The translations under genes and the position numbers were made by a program. A DNA stretch of 64,000 nucleotides from BOKV01 sp041739465 (GTDB lineage: Bacteria > Pseudomonadota > Alphaproteobacteria > Rhizobiales > Rhizobiaceae), in contig JBGSNX010000059.1 in the NCBI GenBank assembly GCA_041739465.1, positions 1-64,000 on the forward strand, in the 5' to 3' direction. The notes beneath the pieces are model-generated. The model saw only the letters and a program-made list of their open reading frames with translations, searched no databases and was not told the DNA's origin. The stretch's first letter is position 1. Each line of letters begins with the position of its first letter. Shown here one piece after another: positions 24,658 through 34,510 of this stretch.

Positions 24658-25170
24658 ATGAAAAATAACATCGGATTGGTCGGCAAGGCCGCCGAACCCG
24701 CCGCGCAGGGTGACATCAAGGCATTGTACCTTGAATCCCTGACACTTGTGGAACGGCTGCATCGCCGCCTGCTGGACGTGATCAAGGACGAATTCGAGCG
24801 GCAGGGCCGCAATGACGTCAACGCAGTCCAGGCATTGCTCTTGTACAACATCGGCAATTCGGAACTGACAGCTGGCGAACTTCGCACCCGTGGATATTAT
24901 CTGGGCTCGAACGTTTCCTACAATCTCAAGAAACTGGTCGAACAGGGCTTCATCCTGCACCAGCGCTCGCGTGTTGACCGCCGTTCGGTCCGCGTCAGCC
25001 TCACCGATGACGGCGCCCGCATCGCCGCCATCGTCGACAAGCTTTATCACCGCCACATTGGTTCGATCGAACAAGTTGGCGGCATCAATTGCGACGAGTT
25101 CCAACGCCTCAACAAGTCGCTCCAGCGCCTTGAGCGCTTCTGGACCGACCAGATCCTGTATCGCCTCTGA
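24658..25170 (+). CDS. ldtR: MarR family regulator LdtR
   Basis: A 170-residue MarR-type winged-helix regulator. The sequence is that of the LdtR group known from Liberibacter and Sinorhizobium, which activates the L,D-transpeptidase gene ldtP and is linked to osmotic stress tolerance. Seen: a long N-terminal helix, NDVNAVQALLLYNIGNSELT, ELRTRGYYLGSNVSYNLKKL (recognition helix) and the wing RSRVDRRSVRVSL. The start has AGGAAGG upstream. The target gene ldtP lies directly downstream, past a terminator, as in relatives. Confidence 0.9.
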   Translation: MKNNIGLVGKAAEPAAQGDIKALYLESLTLVERLHRRLLDVIKDEFERQGRNDVNAVQALLLYNIGNSELTAGELRTRGYYLGSNVSYNLKKLVEQGFILHQRSRVDRRSVRVSLTDDGARIAAIVDKLYHRHIGSIEQVGGINCDEFQRLNKSLQRLERFWTDQILYRL

Positions 25171-25474
25171 CCTTTACCGGTCATTTCACTTCAAAGGGTC
25201 CGCCAAAAGCGGACCCTTTTTTGTTTTTGCCAGACGCACAACATCGTTATCGCAGCAGCCAACCGTGCCGTTTCATCGCACTTGACACGCTTTGGCCACA
25301 ATGGAATGGGAGCGGAAGACCGTGCAAAAGCCTTGAAGTCAGGCCCCGCCTTTCCAAAGTATTAACCATGTTTGGGCGATGGTCGGGCGAAAAATTGTGG
25401 GCGAGTCTCCACACTTGTGTCCGGTACGGACCCATGAATTGCGTGCACAAGACCGCCACCGATGGAATGGACCC
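25171..25474. other. ldtR-ldtP intergenic region
   Basis: This 304-base stretch has no gene. It begins with a strong terminator (25193-25223) and then carries the promoter of ldtP. A TTGACA hexamer at 25282-25287 could be a -35 element, but no convincing -10 follows at the right distance. LdtR would be expected to bind here. Confidence 0.55.
25193..25223 (+). terminator. Intrinsic terminator of ldtR
   Basis: An 11-bp perfect stem (25193-25203 with 25209-25219), loop CAAAA, followed by a T-run to 25223. It separates ldtR from ldtP transcription. Confidence 0.9.
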
Positions 25475-26767
25475 ATGAAAAGACGCGATTTTTTGACAGG
25501 AATTGGTGCAGGACTTGCCGGAACAGCCTTGGGCGGCCGGGCATTTGCACAAAATCCGATCGACGCGTTGTTGCAGAGCCCCAAGCGCGGCCAGTGGAGC
25601 GACCAGTACGACGCGCGTCGCGGTGATGCAAAACCAGGCGTGTCACAGGTTCCCGTCTTCTCCGAACAGACCCCCGCTTATATTGAAGCTGCAATGGACG
25701 AATACCGCCGCATTGCCGGCAATGGTGGCTGGCCAGTGGTTCCGGCCAATGAGAAACTCGAGCTGGGCTCGCAATCCCCATCGGTAACTGCCCTGCGCCG
25801 CCGGCTGATCATTTCGGGCGACCTCAATGGTGACTCAGGCGATTCGCCGGTTTTCGACAGCTGGGTTGAGGCTGCCGTGCGCCGCTTCCAGTCACGTCAC
25901 GGCCTGCCGGCGGATGGCGTTCTGGGCAAGTATTCCTACGCGGCAATGAATGTTCCAGCCGCTACGCGGCTCGGCCAGCTTGAAACCAATCTGGTGCGCC
26001 TGCGCTCGATGTCAGGCTTCCTTGGCGACCGCTACGTGATGGTCAACATCCCGGCGGCATCCATCGAAGCAGTTGAATTGGGCAAGGTCGCGCAGCGCCA
26101 CACCGCCGTCGTTGGCAAGATAGACCGGCAAACGCCGATCCTTGCGTCAAAAATTCACGAGGTCATCCTCAATCCGTTCTGGACCGCGCCAAAGTCGATC
26201 ATCCAGAAAGACATCATCCCGCTGATGCAGAAGGATCCGACCTATCTTTCGCGCAACAACATTCGCGTTCTCAATGAAGCCACCGGCGAGGAAATTCCGG
26301 CCGAAGCGATCAACTGGAATTCCGACGACGCCGTGAAGTACATGCTTCGCCAGGATCCGGGCAAAATCAACGCAATGGCCTCGACGAAGATCAATTTCCA
26401 CAATCCGCACGCCGTCTACATGCACGACACCCCGCAACAGAGCCTTTTTGGCCAGATCGAGCGTTTCCACTCGTCGGGCTGCGTGCGGGTGCAAAACGTG
26501 CGAGATCTCGTTTCCTGGCTGCTGCGCGGAACGCCGGGCTGGACCCGCCAGGAAATCGAGCGAGTCATTGCCACAGGCTCGAACACGCCGGTTCTGCTGG
26601 CTGAACCTATCCCGCTGTACTTCACTTACATCACTGCGTGGTCGGTCGAGCAGGGCATCGTCGAATTCCGCGATGACATCTATCAGCGCGATGGCGTCGA
26701 GGAATTGGCGCTTGGCACCGAAGCCTTGATCGGTTCGGAAAACGCGCTGGCCTTGCCGGCAAACTGA
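25475..26767 (+). CDS. ldtP: L,D-transpeptidase LdtP (YcbB/LdtD type)
   Basis: A 430-residue cell-wall enzyme that makes 3-3 (or alternative) cross-links in peptidoglycan. A twin-arginine signal peptide opens the protein (MKRRDFLTGIGAGLAG), then a peptidoglycan-binding domain (about 108-155: SPSVTALRRRLIISGD and VRRFQSRHGLPADGVLG) and a YkuD catalytic domain with YMHDTPQQSLFG, then FHSSGCVRVQNV, in which Cys in the S-G-C-V-R motif is the nucleophile. The start at 25475 gives the signal peptide. It is controlled by LdtR in relatives. Confidence 0.93.
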   Translation: MKRRDFLTGIGAGLAGTALGGRAFAQNPIDALLQSPKRGQWSDQYDARRGDAKPGVSQVPVFSEQTPAYIEAAMDEYRRIAGNGGWPVVPANEKLELGSQSPSVTALRRRLIISGDLNGDSGDSPVFDSWVEAAVRRFQSRHGLPADGVLGKYSYAAMNVPAATRLGQLETNLVRLRSMSGFLGDRYVMVNIPAASIEAVELGKVAQRHTAVVGKIDRQTPILASKIHEVILNPFWTAPKSIIQKDIIPLMQKDPTYLSRNNIRVLNEATGEEIPAEAINWNSDDAVKYMLRQDPGKINAMASTKINFHNPHAVYMHDTPQQSLFGQIERFHSSGCVRVQNVRDLVSWLLRGTPGWTRQEIERVIATGSNTPVLLAEPIPLYFTYITAWSVEQGIVEFRDDIYQRDGVEELALGTEALIGSENALALPAN

Positions 26768-26779
26768 CCGCGCGTCTTT

Positions 26780-27769
26780 TCAGGCTGCATGCGTCGTGAA
26801 AGCCGCATTTCCGGCAGTCTTGCTGTCGACTGTCTTGATTCCCAATTCGCGCAGCGCCGCAGCTACCGCCTGATCCAGTTCAGTGTGTGGCAACGGGCCG
26901 ATTGCGGTTTCGAATTTCTCGCCTGTCAGCCTGTGCGGCCGCCGCCAGAGATATGACATGATGACGAATTCCCGGAACATCGGGACAAACGGTGCGGCAA
27001 GCCGAATCATCCACCATGGCAACGCGCTTCGCCGAAGCGGCCGCTCGATTGCCCGTTCCATCGCTGAATGCATTTCTTCCATCGTGACATTGTGTCCGCC
27101 GAATTGGAATGTGGCAAAGGCTGGCAGTTTGTCCGCATTTTCCGCTGCCGCGACAAAGGCGCGGGCAAGATCGGGCAAGTAGGCCCAGGCATGGACAATG
27201 CCGCCCTTTGCCAACCAGACCACCTTGCCGGACGCTGCTTTCGAGGCAAGGCCAAGGTCGAACCAGGAGCCGCGGCCTTCACCGCCAAAAAAATCTCCGG
27301 GCCGCAGGATTACAGATCGCACCCCTTCGCGCGAGGCATCTTCCAGCATGCTTTCCATCTGGGTGCGAAGCCGTGACTTTTCATGGTTGCCCACCTGTTG
27401 CGAGTCTTCACGCGGGTGCTCGGGAATTTCAGAGCCGTAATTGTAGACATTGCCGGGGAACAGGATCGTCGCTCCGTTCGCCTTTGCTGCCGCCAGTGTG
27501 GAAGCAAGCATCGGCACGACGGTGTCACGCCAGTCCGTGTAGGCCGGGTTTGTCCCGTGGAAGATGAAACTGAAACCCTCCGTGGCGGCGGTCAATGAAG
27601 CGGCGTCAAAGGCATCGCCTTTGACATTTTCGATGCCTTCAACCGTGCAATCGCCCTTGCGTGTCACTGCTCGAACACGCCACTGCGCATCGCGGAAGGC
27701 TTTCGTCACTTCGCGCGCCACACGTCCGTTTGCGCCGATAATTGCGACGGATTTGCTGGTTTTGCTCAT
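26780..27769 (-). CDS. NAD(P)-binding (NmrA/extended SDR) protein
   Basis: A 329-residue Rossmann-fold protein starting MSKTSKSVAIIGANGRVARE; the G-A-N-G-R-V-A turn replaces the usual G-x-x-G-x-x-G. It resembles NmrA/YwnB-like or epimerase-type extended SDRs, with RSVILRPGDFFG as the C-terminal family segment. I chose the ATG at 27769, which has GGAGAAGG upstream. It diverges from a LysR gene with 70 bases between, so the LysR protein probably regulates it. The substrate is unknown. Confidence 0.82.
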   Translation of the reverse strand: MSKTSKSVAIIGANGRVAREVTKAFRDAQWRVRAVTRKGDCTVEGIENVKGDAFDAASLTAATEGFSFIFHGTNPAYTDWRDTVVPMLASTLAAAKANGATILFPGNVYNYGSEIPEHPREDSQQVGNHEKSRLRTQMESMLEDASREGVRSVILRPGDFFGGEGRGSWFDLGLASKAASGKVVWLAKGGIVHAWAYLPDLARAFVAAAENADKLPAFATFQFGGHNVTMEEMHSAMERAIERPLRRSALPWWMIRLAAPFVPMFREFVIMSYLWRRPHRLTGEKFETAIGPLPHTELDQAVAAALRELGIKTVDSKTAGNAAFTTHAA

Positions 27770-27839
27770 TTTCCTTCTCCTATTGACTGGCCGATGCCGG
27801 ATAGATGGGTTATTAAAATCAAATGGAAAATAGAAAAAT

Positions 27840-28760
27840 ATGGCTGATTGGTATTCAATAATGAATGGCTTTCGCAATTGGGACTGGAACCTTGTTCCTT
27901 CATTTCTCGCGGTGCTTGATGCGGGTTCGCTTTCGGCAGCCGCGAGGGCAAGCGGCATTTCCCAGCCGACGCTGACCCGGCACATCGCCGAGCTTGAAAC
28001 TGTGCTTGGTGTGATGCTGTTTGATCGCGGCAGGGAAGGCGCGCGGCCAACCGAGGCTGCCATTGCAATAGGGGCAGCCGCAAAGGCCATGGCCGATTGT
28101 GCCGGGTCGATGGAAATGGCGTCCGCCGGCCGGGCAACCGGCGTTGAAGGCACTGTGCGCGTCACGGCGAGCCAGATAGTGGCGACCTATCTGCTGCCGG
28201 AAATACTTGGCGCGATGCTGCAGCAAATGCCGAACATCGACATCGAGCTGGTGGCGACCAACGAGGTTGAAAACCTGTTGCGGCGGGATGCCGACATTGC
28301 CCTTCGTATGGTCGAACCGCAGCAGCTCGACCTCATATCGCGCAAACTGGCAACGCTTGAACTCGGCGTCTATGCGCATCGCGACTATCTGGCGCGGCAC
28401 GGGATCCCCCAAAGTCTGGCCGACATGCACGATCACATCATGATTGGTTATGACCGCTCAGAACTCGTTTTGCGCGGATTCAAGTCAATCGGCTATCCGG
28501 TCGACCGCAACTTCTTCAGGTACCGTTCCGACGACCAGGTTGCGGCCTGGCAGGCAGTGCTTGGCGGCGCCGGCATCGGCTTTGCCCCCGTCTGGCTTGG
28601 GTCACGCTACCCGCAGCTGCAGCGGATCGGCGAGGGATTTTCGATCCCGCCTATGCACATTTGGCTGGTCACCCACAAGGAATTGCGCACCTCGGCAAGG
28701 ATTCGCGCTGTGCATGACCATCTGGCGACAGCGATTGCCGCAATGAAGCTTGGTGGTTGA
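27840..28760 (+). CDS. LysR family transcriptional regulator
   Basis: A 306-residue LysR-type regulator. The N-terminal helix-turn-helix is clear (FLAVLDAGSLSAAARAS, then GISQPTLTRHIAELE), followed by the periplasmic-binding-like effector domain (VRVTASQIVATYLLPEIL, and ADIALRMVEP). The start is ATG at 27840; an in-frame ATG at 27861 is an alternative that would trim seven residues. An ATTCA-ATAA-TGAAT palindrome (27853-27866) spans the second start and might be a LysR box. It likely controls the divergent SDR gene. Confidence 0.88.
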   Translation: MADWYSIMNGFRNWDWNLVPSFLAVLDAGSLSAAARASGISQPTLTRHIAELETVLGVMLFDRGREGARPTEAAIAIGAAAKAMADCAGSMEMASAGRATGVEGTVRVTASQIVATYLLPEILGAMLQQMPNIDIELVATNEVENLLRRDADIALRMVEPQQLDLISRKLATLELGVYAHRDYLARHGIPQSLADMHDHIMIGYDRSELVLRGFKSIGYPVDRNFFRYRSDDQVAAWQAVLGGAGIGFAPVWLGSRYPQLQRIGEGFSIPPMHIWLVTHKELRTSARIRAVHDHLATAIAAMKLGG

Positions 28761-28871
28761 CATTTCGCCGCGTATCAGTCGCATTCGCTTGCCTGCGCAG
28801 CTTGCCGTGCTATGTGCGCTCTATAGTCCCATACCGGGCCAGCCCGGGCGAACCAACCCAACGGAATTGTC

Positions 28872-30161
<1,290 letters not shown>

Positions 30162-30247
30162 GGGCAGGGAGTAGCTGGTTCCTTTTCGGCTATTATCTAT
30201 CCGCTTCCGCTACTCCCTATTTCCGTTCTGCCACCCCAAAGGCTCCC

Positions 30248-30703
30248 ATGCGCTGCCCGTATTGCCAATCCGCCGATACCCAGGTGAAGGACAGCCGTCC
30301 GACGGACGATGGTTCAGCCATTCGCCGTCGTCGTGTGTGTACCGATTGTGGCGGGCGCTTCACCACGTTCGAGCGGGTTCAGTTGCGCGAACTGACGGTG
30401 GTCAAGAAATCCGGCCGAAGGGTGCCTTTTGACCGGGACAAGCTGGAGCGGTCTGTTCACACGGCACTGCGCAAGCGTCAGGCGGAACCTGAGCGGGTCG
30501 AGCGAATGATTTCAGGCATCGTGCGCCAGCTGGAATCCATGGGTGAGGAAGACATCCCGTCGAGCGAGATTGGCCGTCTGGTGATGGAAGGCCTTAAAAA
30601 CATCGACGAGGTGGCCTATGTGCGCTTCGCTTCGGTCTATCGTGATTTCCAGAAGGCTGAGGATTTCGAGGGCTTCCTGAGCGATCTGGGTGAGGGGGAG
30701 TAG
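30248..30703 (+). CDS. nrdR: Ribonucleotide reductase repressor NrdR
   Basis: A 151-residue repressor of ribonucleotide reductase genes. The zinc ribbon has four cysteines (MRCPYCQSADTQV and VCTDCGGRF) and the ATP-cone domain follows (RELTVVKKSGRRVPFDRDKL). It senses dATP/ATP ratio. The start at 30248 is fixed by the zinc-ribbon N-terminus. Ends with TAG. Next to glyA and ribD as in relatives. Confidence 0.95.
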   Translation: MRCPYCQSADTQVKDSRPTDDGSAIRRRRVCTDCGGRFTTFERVQLRELTVVKKSGRRVPFDRDKLERSVHTALRKRQAEPERVERMISGIVRQLESMGEEDIPSSEIGRLVMEGLKNIDEVAYVRFASVYRDFQKAEDFEGFLSDLGEGE

Positions 30704-30747
30704 GCTTTCGTGTTGGCAGCATCGCCATCATCCGCTTCAATGGCACC

Positions 30748-31833
30748 ATGTCCCTGACCGACGCCCGCTACATGGCTGCCGCCATCCGCTTTGCCCGCCG
30801 GCATGAAGGCTGGACCGCGACCAATCCTTCCGTTGCCTGCCTGATCGTTGCAGATGGTGTTATTGTCGGGATGGGTGTCACGGCAATGGGCGGGCGTCCG
30901 CACGCCGAACCATTGGCGCTGGCGCAGGCCGGTGATCTGGCACGCGGCGCTACGGCCTATGTCACCCTCGAGCCTTGCGCCCACCATGGCCGCACGCCGC
31001 CTTGTGCCCAAACCTTGATTGATGCCGGCATTGCGCGTGTGTTTACCGCGGTTGTCGATCCGGACCCACGCGTCGATGAAAAAGGCCATGCCATCTTGCG
31101 GGCGGCTGGCATCGAAGTTGAACGCGGCCTCGGCGACAGTAAGGCGCGCGAAGTACTTGCCGCTTATCTCGTGCACAAAAAGCTGGGTCGGCCGCACGTC
31201 ACCTTGAAACTTGCCATCTCCGCCGATGGGCTGATCGGCATACGTGGCAAGGGGCAGGTGCCCATCACCGGTGCACAGGCGAGGGCGCAAACCCATCTCC
31301 TGCGGGCCCGCAGCCATGCTATTTTGGTCGGCAGCGGGACAGCTTTGGCCGATGATCCAGAACTGACCTGCCGCCTACCGGGCCTTGAAGGCCGCTCGCC
31401 GGTTCGGATCGTGCTCGATGCAAACATGCGCCTGCATTCCGGGTTGAAGCTGGTGAACACGTCAAATGAAGTTCCGTTGTTGGTCGTGGGTCCGGTCAAT
31501 CCCGCATTGGCGAAAACAGGCACACAATTCATCGCCTGCGAAATGCAGGATGGCCGCATCGCCTTGCCGGAATTGCTCGAAGACCTTGGTGCACGCGGCA
31601 TTCAAAGCGTGCTGGTCGAAGGCGGCGCGCAAATCGCCAAGGCTTTGCTTTCAGAAAACCTGGTCGATGCACTGGCGTTGTTCACTTCACCAAAGCCGAT
31701 AGGCGCGGGCGAAAGTGTGAAGGACCACATTGCCTCGCCGGTGCTGGCAAATGACCTGCGCCAGGGTTTCGAATTGACAGGTGCATGGCAATTCGGAGAG
31801 GACCGGCTCGAAACCTTCGCAAGGAATGCCTGA
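30748..31833 (+). CDS. ribD: Bifunctional riboflavin pyrimidine deaminase/reductase
   Basis: A 361-residue enzyme catalysing two steps of riboflavin synthesis: deamination and then reduction of the pyrimidine intermediate. The N-terminal deaminase has the zinc residues in GRPHAEPLAL and EPCAHHGRTPPC. The C-terminal reductase begins near residue 150 (HVTLKLAISADGLIG) with SHAILVGSGTALADDP and VLVEGGAQIAK. It is two bases before ribE. Confidence 0.95.
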   Translation: MSLTDARYMAAAIRFARRHEGWTATNPSVACLIVADGVIVGMGVTAMGGRPHAEPLALAQAGDLARGATAYVTLEPCAHHGRTPPCAQTLIDAGIARVFTAVVDPDPRVDEKGHAILRAAGIEVERGLGDSKAREVLAAYLVHKKLGRPHVTLKLAISADGLIGIRGKGQVPITGAQARAQTHLLRARSHAILVGSGTALADDPELTCRLPGLEGRSPVRIVLDANMRLHSGLKLVNTSNEVPLLVVGPVNPALAKTGTQFIACEMQDGRIALPELLEDLGARGIQSVLVEGGAQIAKALLSENLVDALALFTSPKPIGAGESVKDHIASPVLANDLRQGFELTGAWQFGEDRLETFARNA

Positions 31834-31835
31834 CC

Positions 31836-32432
31836 ATGTTCACCGGCATCATCACTGACATTGGAACCGTACGTTCCGTGAAGCAATTGGCAAAAGGCCG
31901 CCGCTTCGAGGTGGCGACTAACTGGGATATTGCCGACCTTGCCATTGGCGCATCCGTTGCCCACGCAGGTGTCTGCCTCACAGTGGTCGAAATTGGTGAA
32001 AACTGGTTTGCCACGGAAGCTTGGGAGGAAGCGCTTCGGCTCACAACGCTTTGCGATCTGGTTGCAGGTTCGCGCATCAACCTTGAGCGTTCGCTTCGCA
32101 TTGGCGACGAGTTGGGCGGGCACATGGTTTCCGGCCATGTTGACGGCATGGCCAAGATTGCCGATGTGCGCGAAGAAGGCGGCGCAATCCGGTACCAATT
32201 GCTGGCTCCGCAAGCGCTTGCCCGGTTCATCGCGCCAAAAGGCTCGGTGGCACTTGATGGCACTTCGCTCACCGTCAACGGCGTCAACGATGCTACATTC
32301 GATGTACTGTTGATACGTCACACGCTCGAGGTCACAACCTGGGGCGATCGGCGCAAAAACGACAGGGTCAACCTTGAAGTGGACCAGATGGCCCGCTACG
32401 CCGCACGGCTTGCGCAATATCCTGCAGGCTGA
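31836..32432 (+). CDS. ribE: Riboflavin synthase alpha chain
   Basis: Converts two lumazine molecules to riboflavin. The 198-residue protein has the two-lobed barrel with MFTGIITDIG, GVCLTVVEIG, GHMVSGHVDG in the first lobe and LTVNGVND, HTLEVTTWG in the second. The start at 31836 (ATG) comes two bases after the ribD stop. It is sometimes named ribC in older Rhizobiales annotation. Confidence 0.95.
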   Translation: MFTGIITDIGTVRSVKQLAKGRRFEVATNWDIADLAIGASVAHAGVCLTVVEIGENWFATEAWEEALRLTTLCDLVAGSRINLERSLRIGDELGGHMVSGHVDGMAKIADVREEGGAIRYQLLAPQALARFIAPKGSVALDGTSLTVNGVNDATFDVLLIRHTLEVTTWGDRRKNDRVNLEVDQMARYAARLAQYPAG

Positions 32433-32528
32433 AACCCAAACCAGGCAATACGCACATGGGCACAATTTCCTTGCCTTGATACGAAGGGCGTGGTTTTTGC
32501 GCCCATGGCGAAAATTGGAGAACTGCCC

Positions 32529-32978
32529 ATGTCCTCGGCACCGCACCTGCTGATCGTCGAAGCCCGCTTTTACGAAGACATTGCAGACGAACTGCTTTCG
32601 GGCGCGGTGGCGGCACTGGAAGACGTCGGCGCCACTTTTGACCGGATTTCCGTGCCCGGTGCACTGGAAATACCGGCAGCCATTGCGATGGCACTCTATG
32701 CCACGGAAGATGGCGGCACGGATTATGACGGGTTCATCGCCCTGGGCTGCGTTATTCGCGGCGAAACCTCGCACTACGACATTGTTGCCGGCGAATCAGC
32801 CCGCGCATTGATGGATTTGGCGATTGATGAATGCATATCAGTCGGCAATGGCATCATTACCTGCGAAAATGGCGAGCAAGCTTGGGCCCGCGCCCGTGTT
32901 TCCGACAAGAACAAAGGTGGCGGAGCTGCAAAGGCAGCGTTGTCCATGATCTCCGTTCGCAACAAGCTCGGCGCATGA
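32529..32978 (+). CDS. ribH: 6,7-dimethyl-8-ribityllumazine synthase
   Basis: Makes the lumazine substrate of riboflavin synthase. The 149-residue protein shows FYEDIADELLSGA, VPGALEIP and RGETSHYDIVAGESARAL, the substrate-binding and catalytic segments (His in SHYD). I chose ATG at 32529, which has GGAG eight bases upstream; in-frame ATGs at 32490 and 32505 would add up to 13 residues. The last codons overlap nusB in an ATGA junction. Confidence 0.93.
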   Translation: MSSAPHLLIVEARFYEDIADELLSGAVAALEDVGATFDRISVPGALEIPAAIAMALYATEDGGTDYDGFIALGCVIRGETSHYDIVAGESARALMDLAIDECISVGNGIITCENGEQAWARARVSDKNKGGGAAKAALSMISVRNKLGA

Positions 32979-33520
32979 AGATGCCGCGAGGCGAAACAGA
33001 TCCACGCGACACACAGCCACGCGAAACGCGCACCGCCAACAAGCGCGGGGCTGCGCGGCTTGCTGCCGTACAAGCGCTGTACCAGATGGATTTGACTGAT
33101 TCACGGCTGCTCGACGTGGTCGCCGAATACGAAAACATCCGCCTTGGGCAGGAAATCGACGGCGAAAAATACGTCGACGCGGATGCTGGCTGGTTTCGCG
33201 GCGTTGTTGCTGGCGTTGTTGAGAACCAGAAGTCGATTGATCCGCTCATCCACTCTGCGCTGACACCCGACTGGCCGCTGGCCCGCATTGATACGCTGCT
33301 GCGCGCCATGCTGCGGGCTGGTGTGTTTGAATTGCAAAGCCGCCGCGATGTGCCTGCAAAGGTGATCATCACCGAATATGTCGATGTCGCCAAAGCGTTT
33401 TACGGCGATGACGAAACGCGGATGGTCAATGGTGTGCTGGATACGATTGCCCGTGACCTGCGCCCAGGCGAAACCACCCCGCGCGAGAAGAAGGCGGCCG
33501 TCGATGGCGAGGGAAAGTGA
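32975..33520 (+). CDS. nusB: Transcription antitermination factor NusB
   Basis: NusB binds BoxA RNA with NusE and supports rRNA antitermination. The 181-residue protein has a basic N-terminal extension (MKMPRGETDPRDTQPRETRT) followed by the helical NusB domain (RGAARLAAVQALYQMDLT, IDTLLRAMLRAGVFEL, VIITEYVDVAKAFY). The ATG at 32975 overlaps the ribH stop; it in turn overlaps the thiL start by 17 bases. Confidence 0.93.
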   Translation: MKMPRGETDPRDTQPRETRTANKRGAARLAAVQALYQMDLTDSRLLDVVAEYENIRLGQEIDGEKYVDADAGWFRGVVAGVVENQKSIDPLIHSALTPDWPLARIDTLLRAMLRAGVFELQSRRDVPAKVIITEYVDVAKAFYGDDETRMVNGVLDTIARDLRPGETTPREKKAAVDGEGK

Positions 33521-34496
33521 ACAGCCCCGCACCGGTGAATTCGAAATCATAGCCAGGCATTTCGCGCCGTTGGCAAGCGATGGCAGCTTCGGTCTTCTCG
33601 ATGATGCCGCGCTTTTGACGGTAGCGCCTGGAAAGTCGCTGGTTATCGCGCAGGGCGCAATCGCTGCAGGCGTTCATTTTTTTCCCGATGATTCAGCCGG
33701 GACCATTGCCAGCAAGGCATTGCGCGTCAGTCTTTCCGATCTTGCTGCCAAAGGGGCCACACCCATCGGGTTCTCTTTGGCACTGGGCCTTCCCGATGGT
33801 TGGACCGAAAGCTGGGTTGCCGAGTTTGCCAGGGAACTTGGGAAAGATTGCCGGGACTACAGTGTCAAACTGGCTGGAGGCAATACGTTTCGCTCGCCCG
33901 GCGGCGCAATGGTCTCCATCACCGCATGGGGTGAAATCGACCCCCGGGACTACAAGTCACGCCTTGGCGCGGCAGCCGGAGACCGGCTGTATGTGACAGG
34001 AACGCTGGGAGATGCCGCGCTTGGCCGCAAGGTTCGGTAGGGTGACGGCGATTACTACAAGCTCAAGTGCGCGGCCAGCCTGTTGGCGAACTATCTCAAA
34101 CCAAGGCCACCGGTGTCTTTTGCGCCGTTGATTGCCCGGTTTGCCAGCGCCGCGATGGATATCTCTGACGGTTTTTTCGGGGATCTTGAAAAGATGGCGA
34201 GGGCTTCGCGCGTGTCATTTGAGGTTGATGGAAGGCGTTTGCCGTTTTCCGCATCTGTCCGCGAGGCGTTCAAAATCAAGAATACCATGCGCCTTGCCCT
34301 GACCGGTGGTGATGACCACGAGTTCATTTTCACGGTTCCGGAGGAAAAAGTATCGGCCTTTCGTGCCGCCGCCGGCGGGCACAAGGTCGAAATCAGTGAC
34401 ATCGGCCTTGCAGTCGCAGGAGAAGGCACGGTCGCGGTGCGCCATCTGGCCGGACTTGACCTTTCGACCGGGCGCGCGTCCTACTCTCATTTTTGA
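33504..34496 (+). pseudogene. thiL: Thiamine-monophosphate kinase, in-frame TAG and altered active-site residues
   Basis: ThiL phosphorylates thiamine monophosphate to the cofactor thiamine diphosphate. The frame runs 330 codons with a TAG at codon 179 (34038-34040, after ALGRKVR). Besides the stop, conserved acidic positions differ: the segment that reads T-Q-D-A-I or T-T-D in relatives is here A-Q-G-A-I, and the usual G-G-D-T motif is G-G-N-T. The FGLLDDAA and MDISDG segments are kept. Several independent defects point to a truly decaying gene rather than one sequencing error. The starting ATG overlaps nusB. The cell would need another source of thiamine diphosphate or a second kinase. Confidence 0.85.
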
Positions 34497-34510
34497 AAGC
34501 GCATGAACCG

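Noticed and set aside
31602..32774. A 390-codon open frame opposite ribD, ribE and ribH
   Set aside because: The riboflavin genes are certain and the frame crosses three of them.
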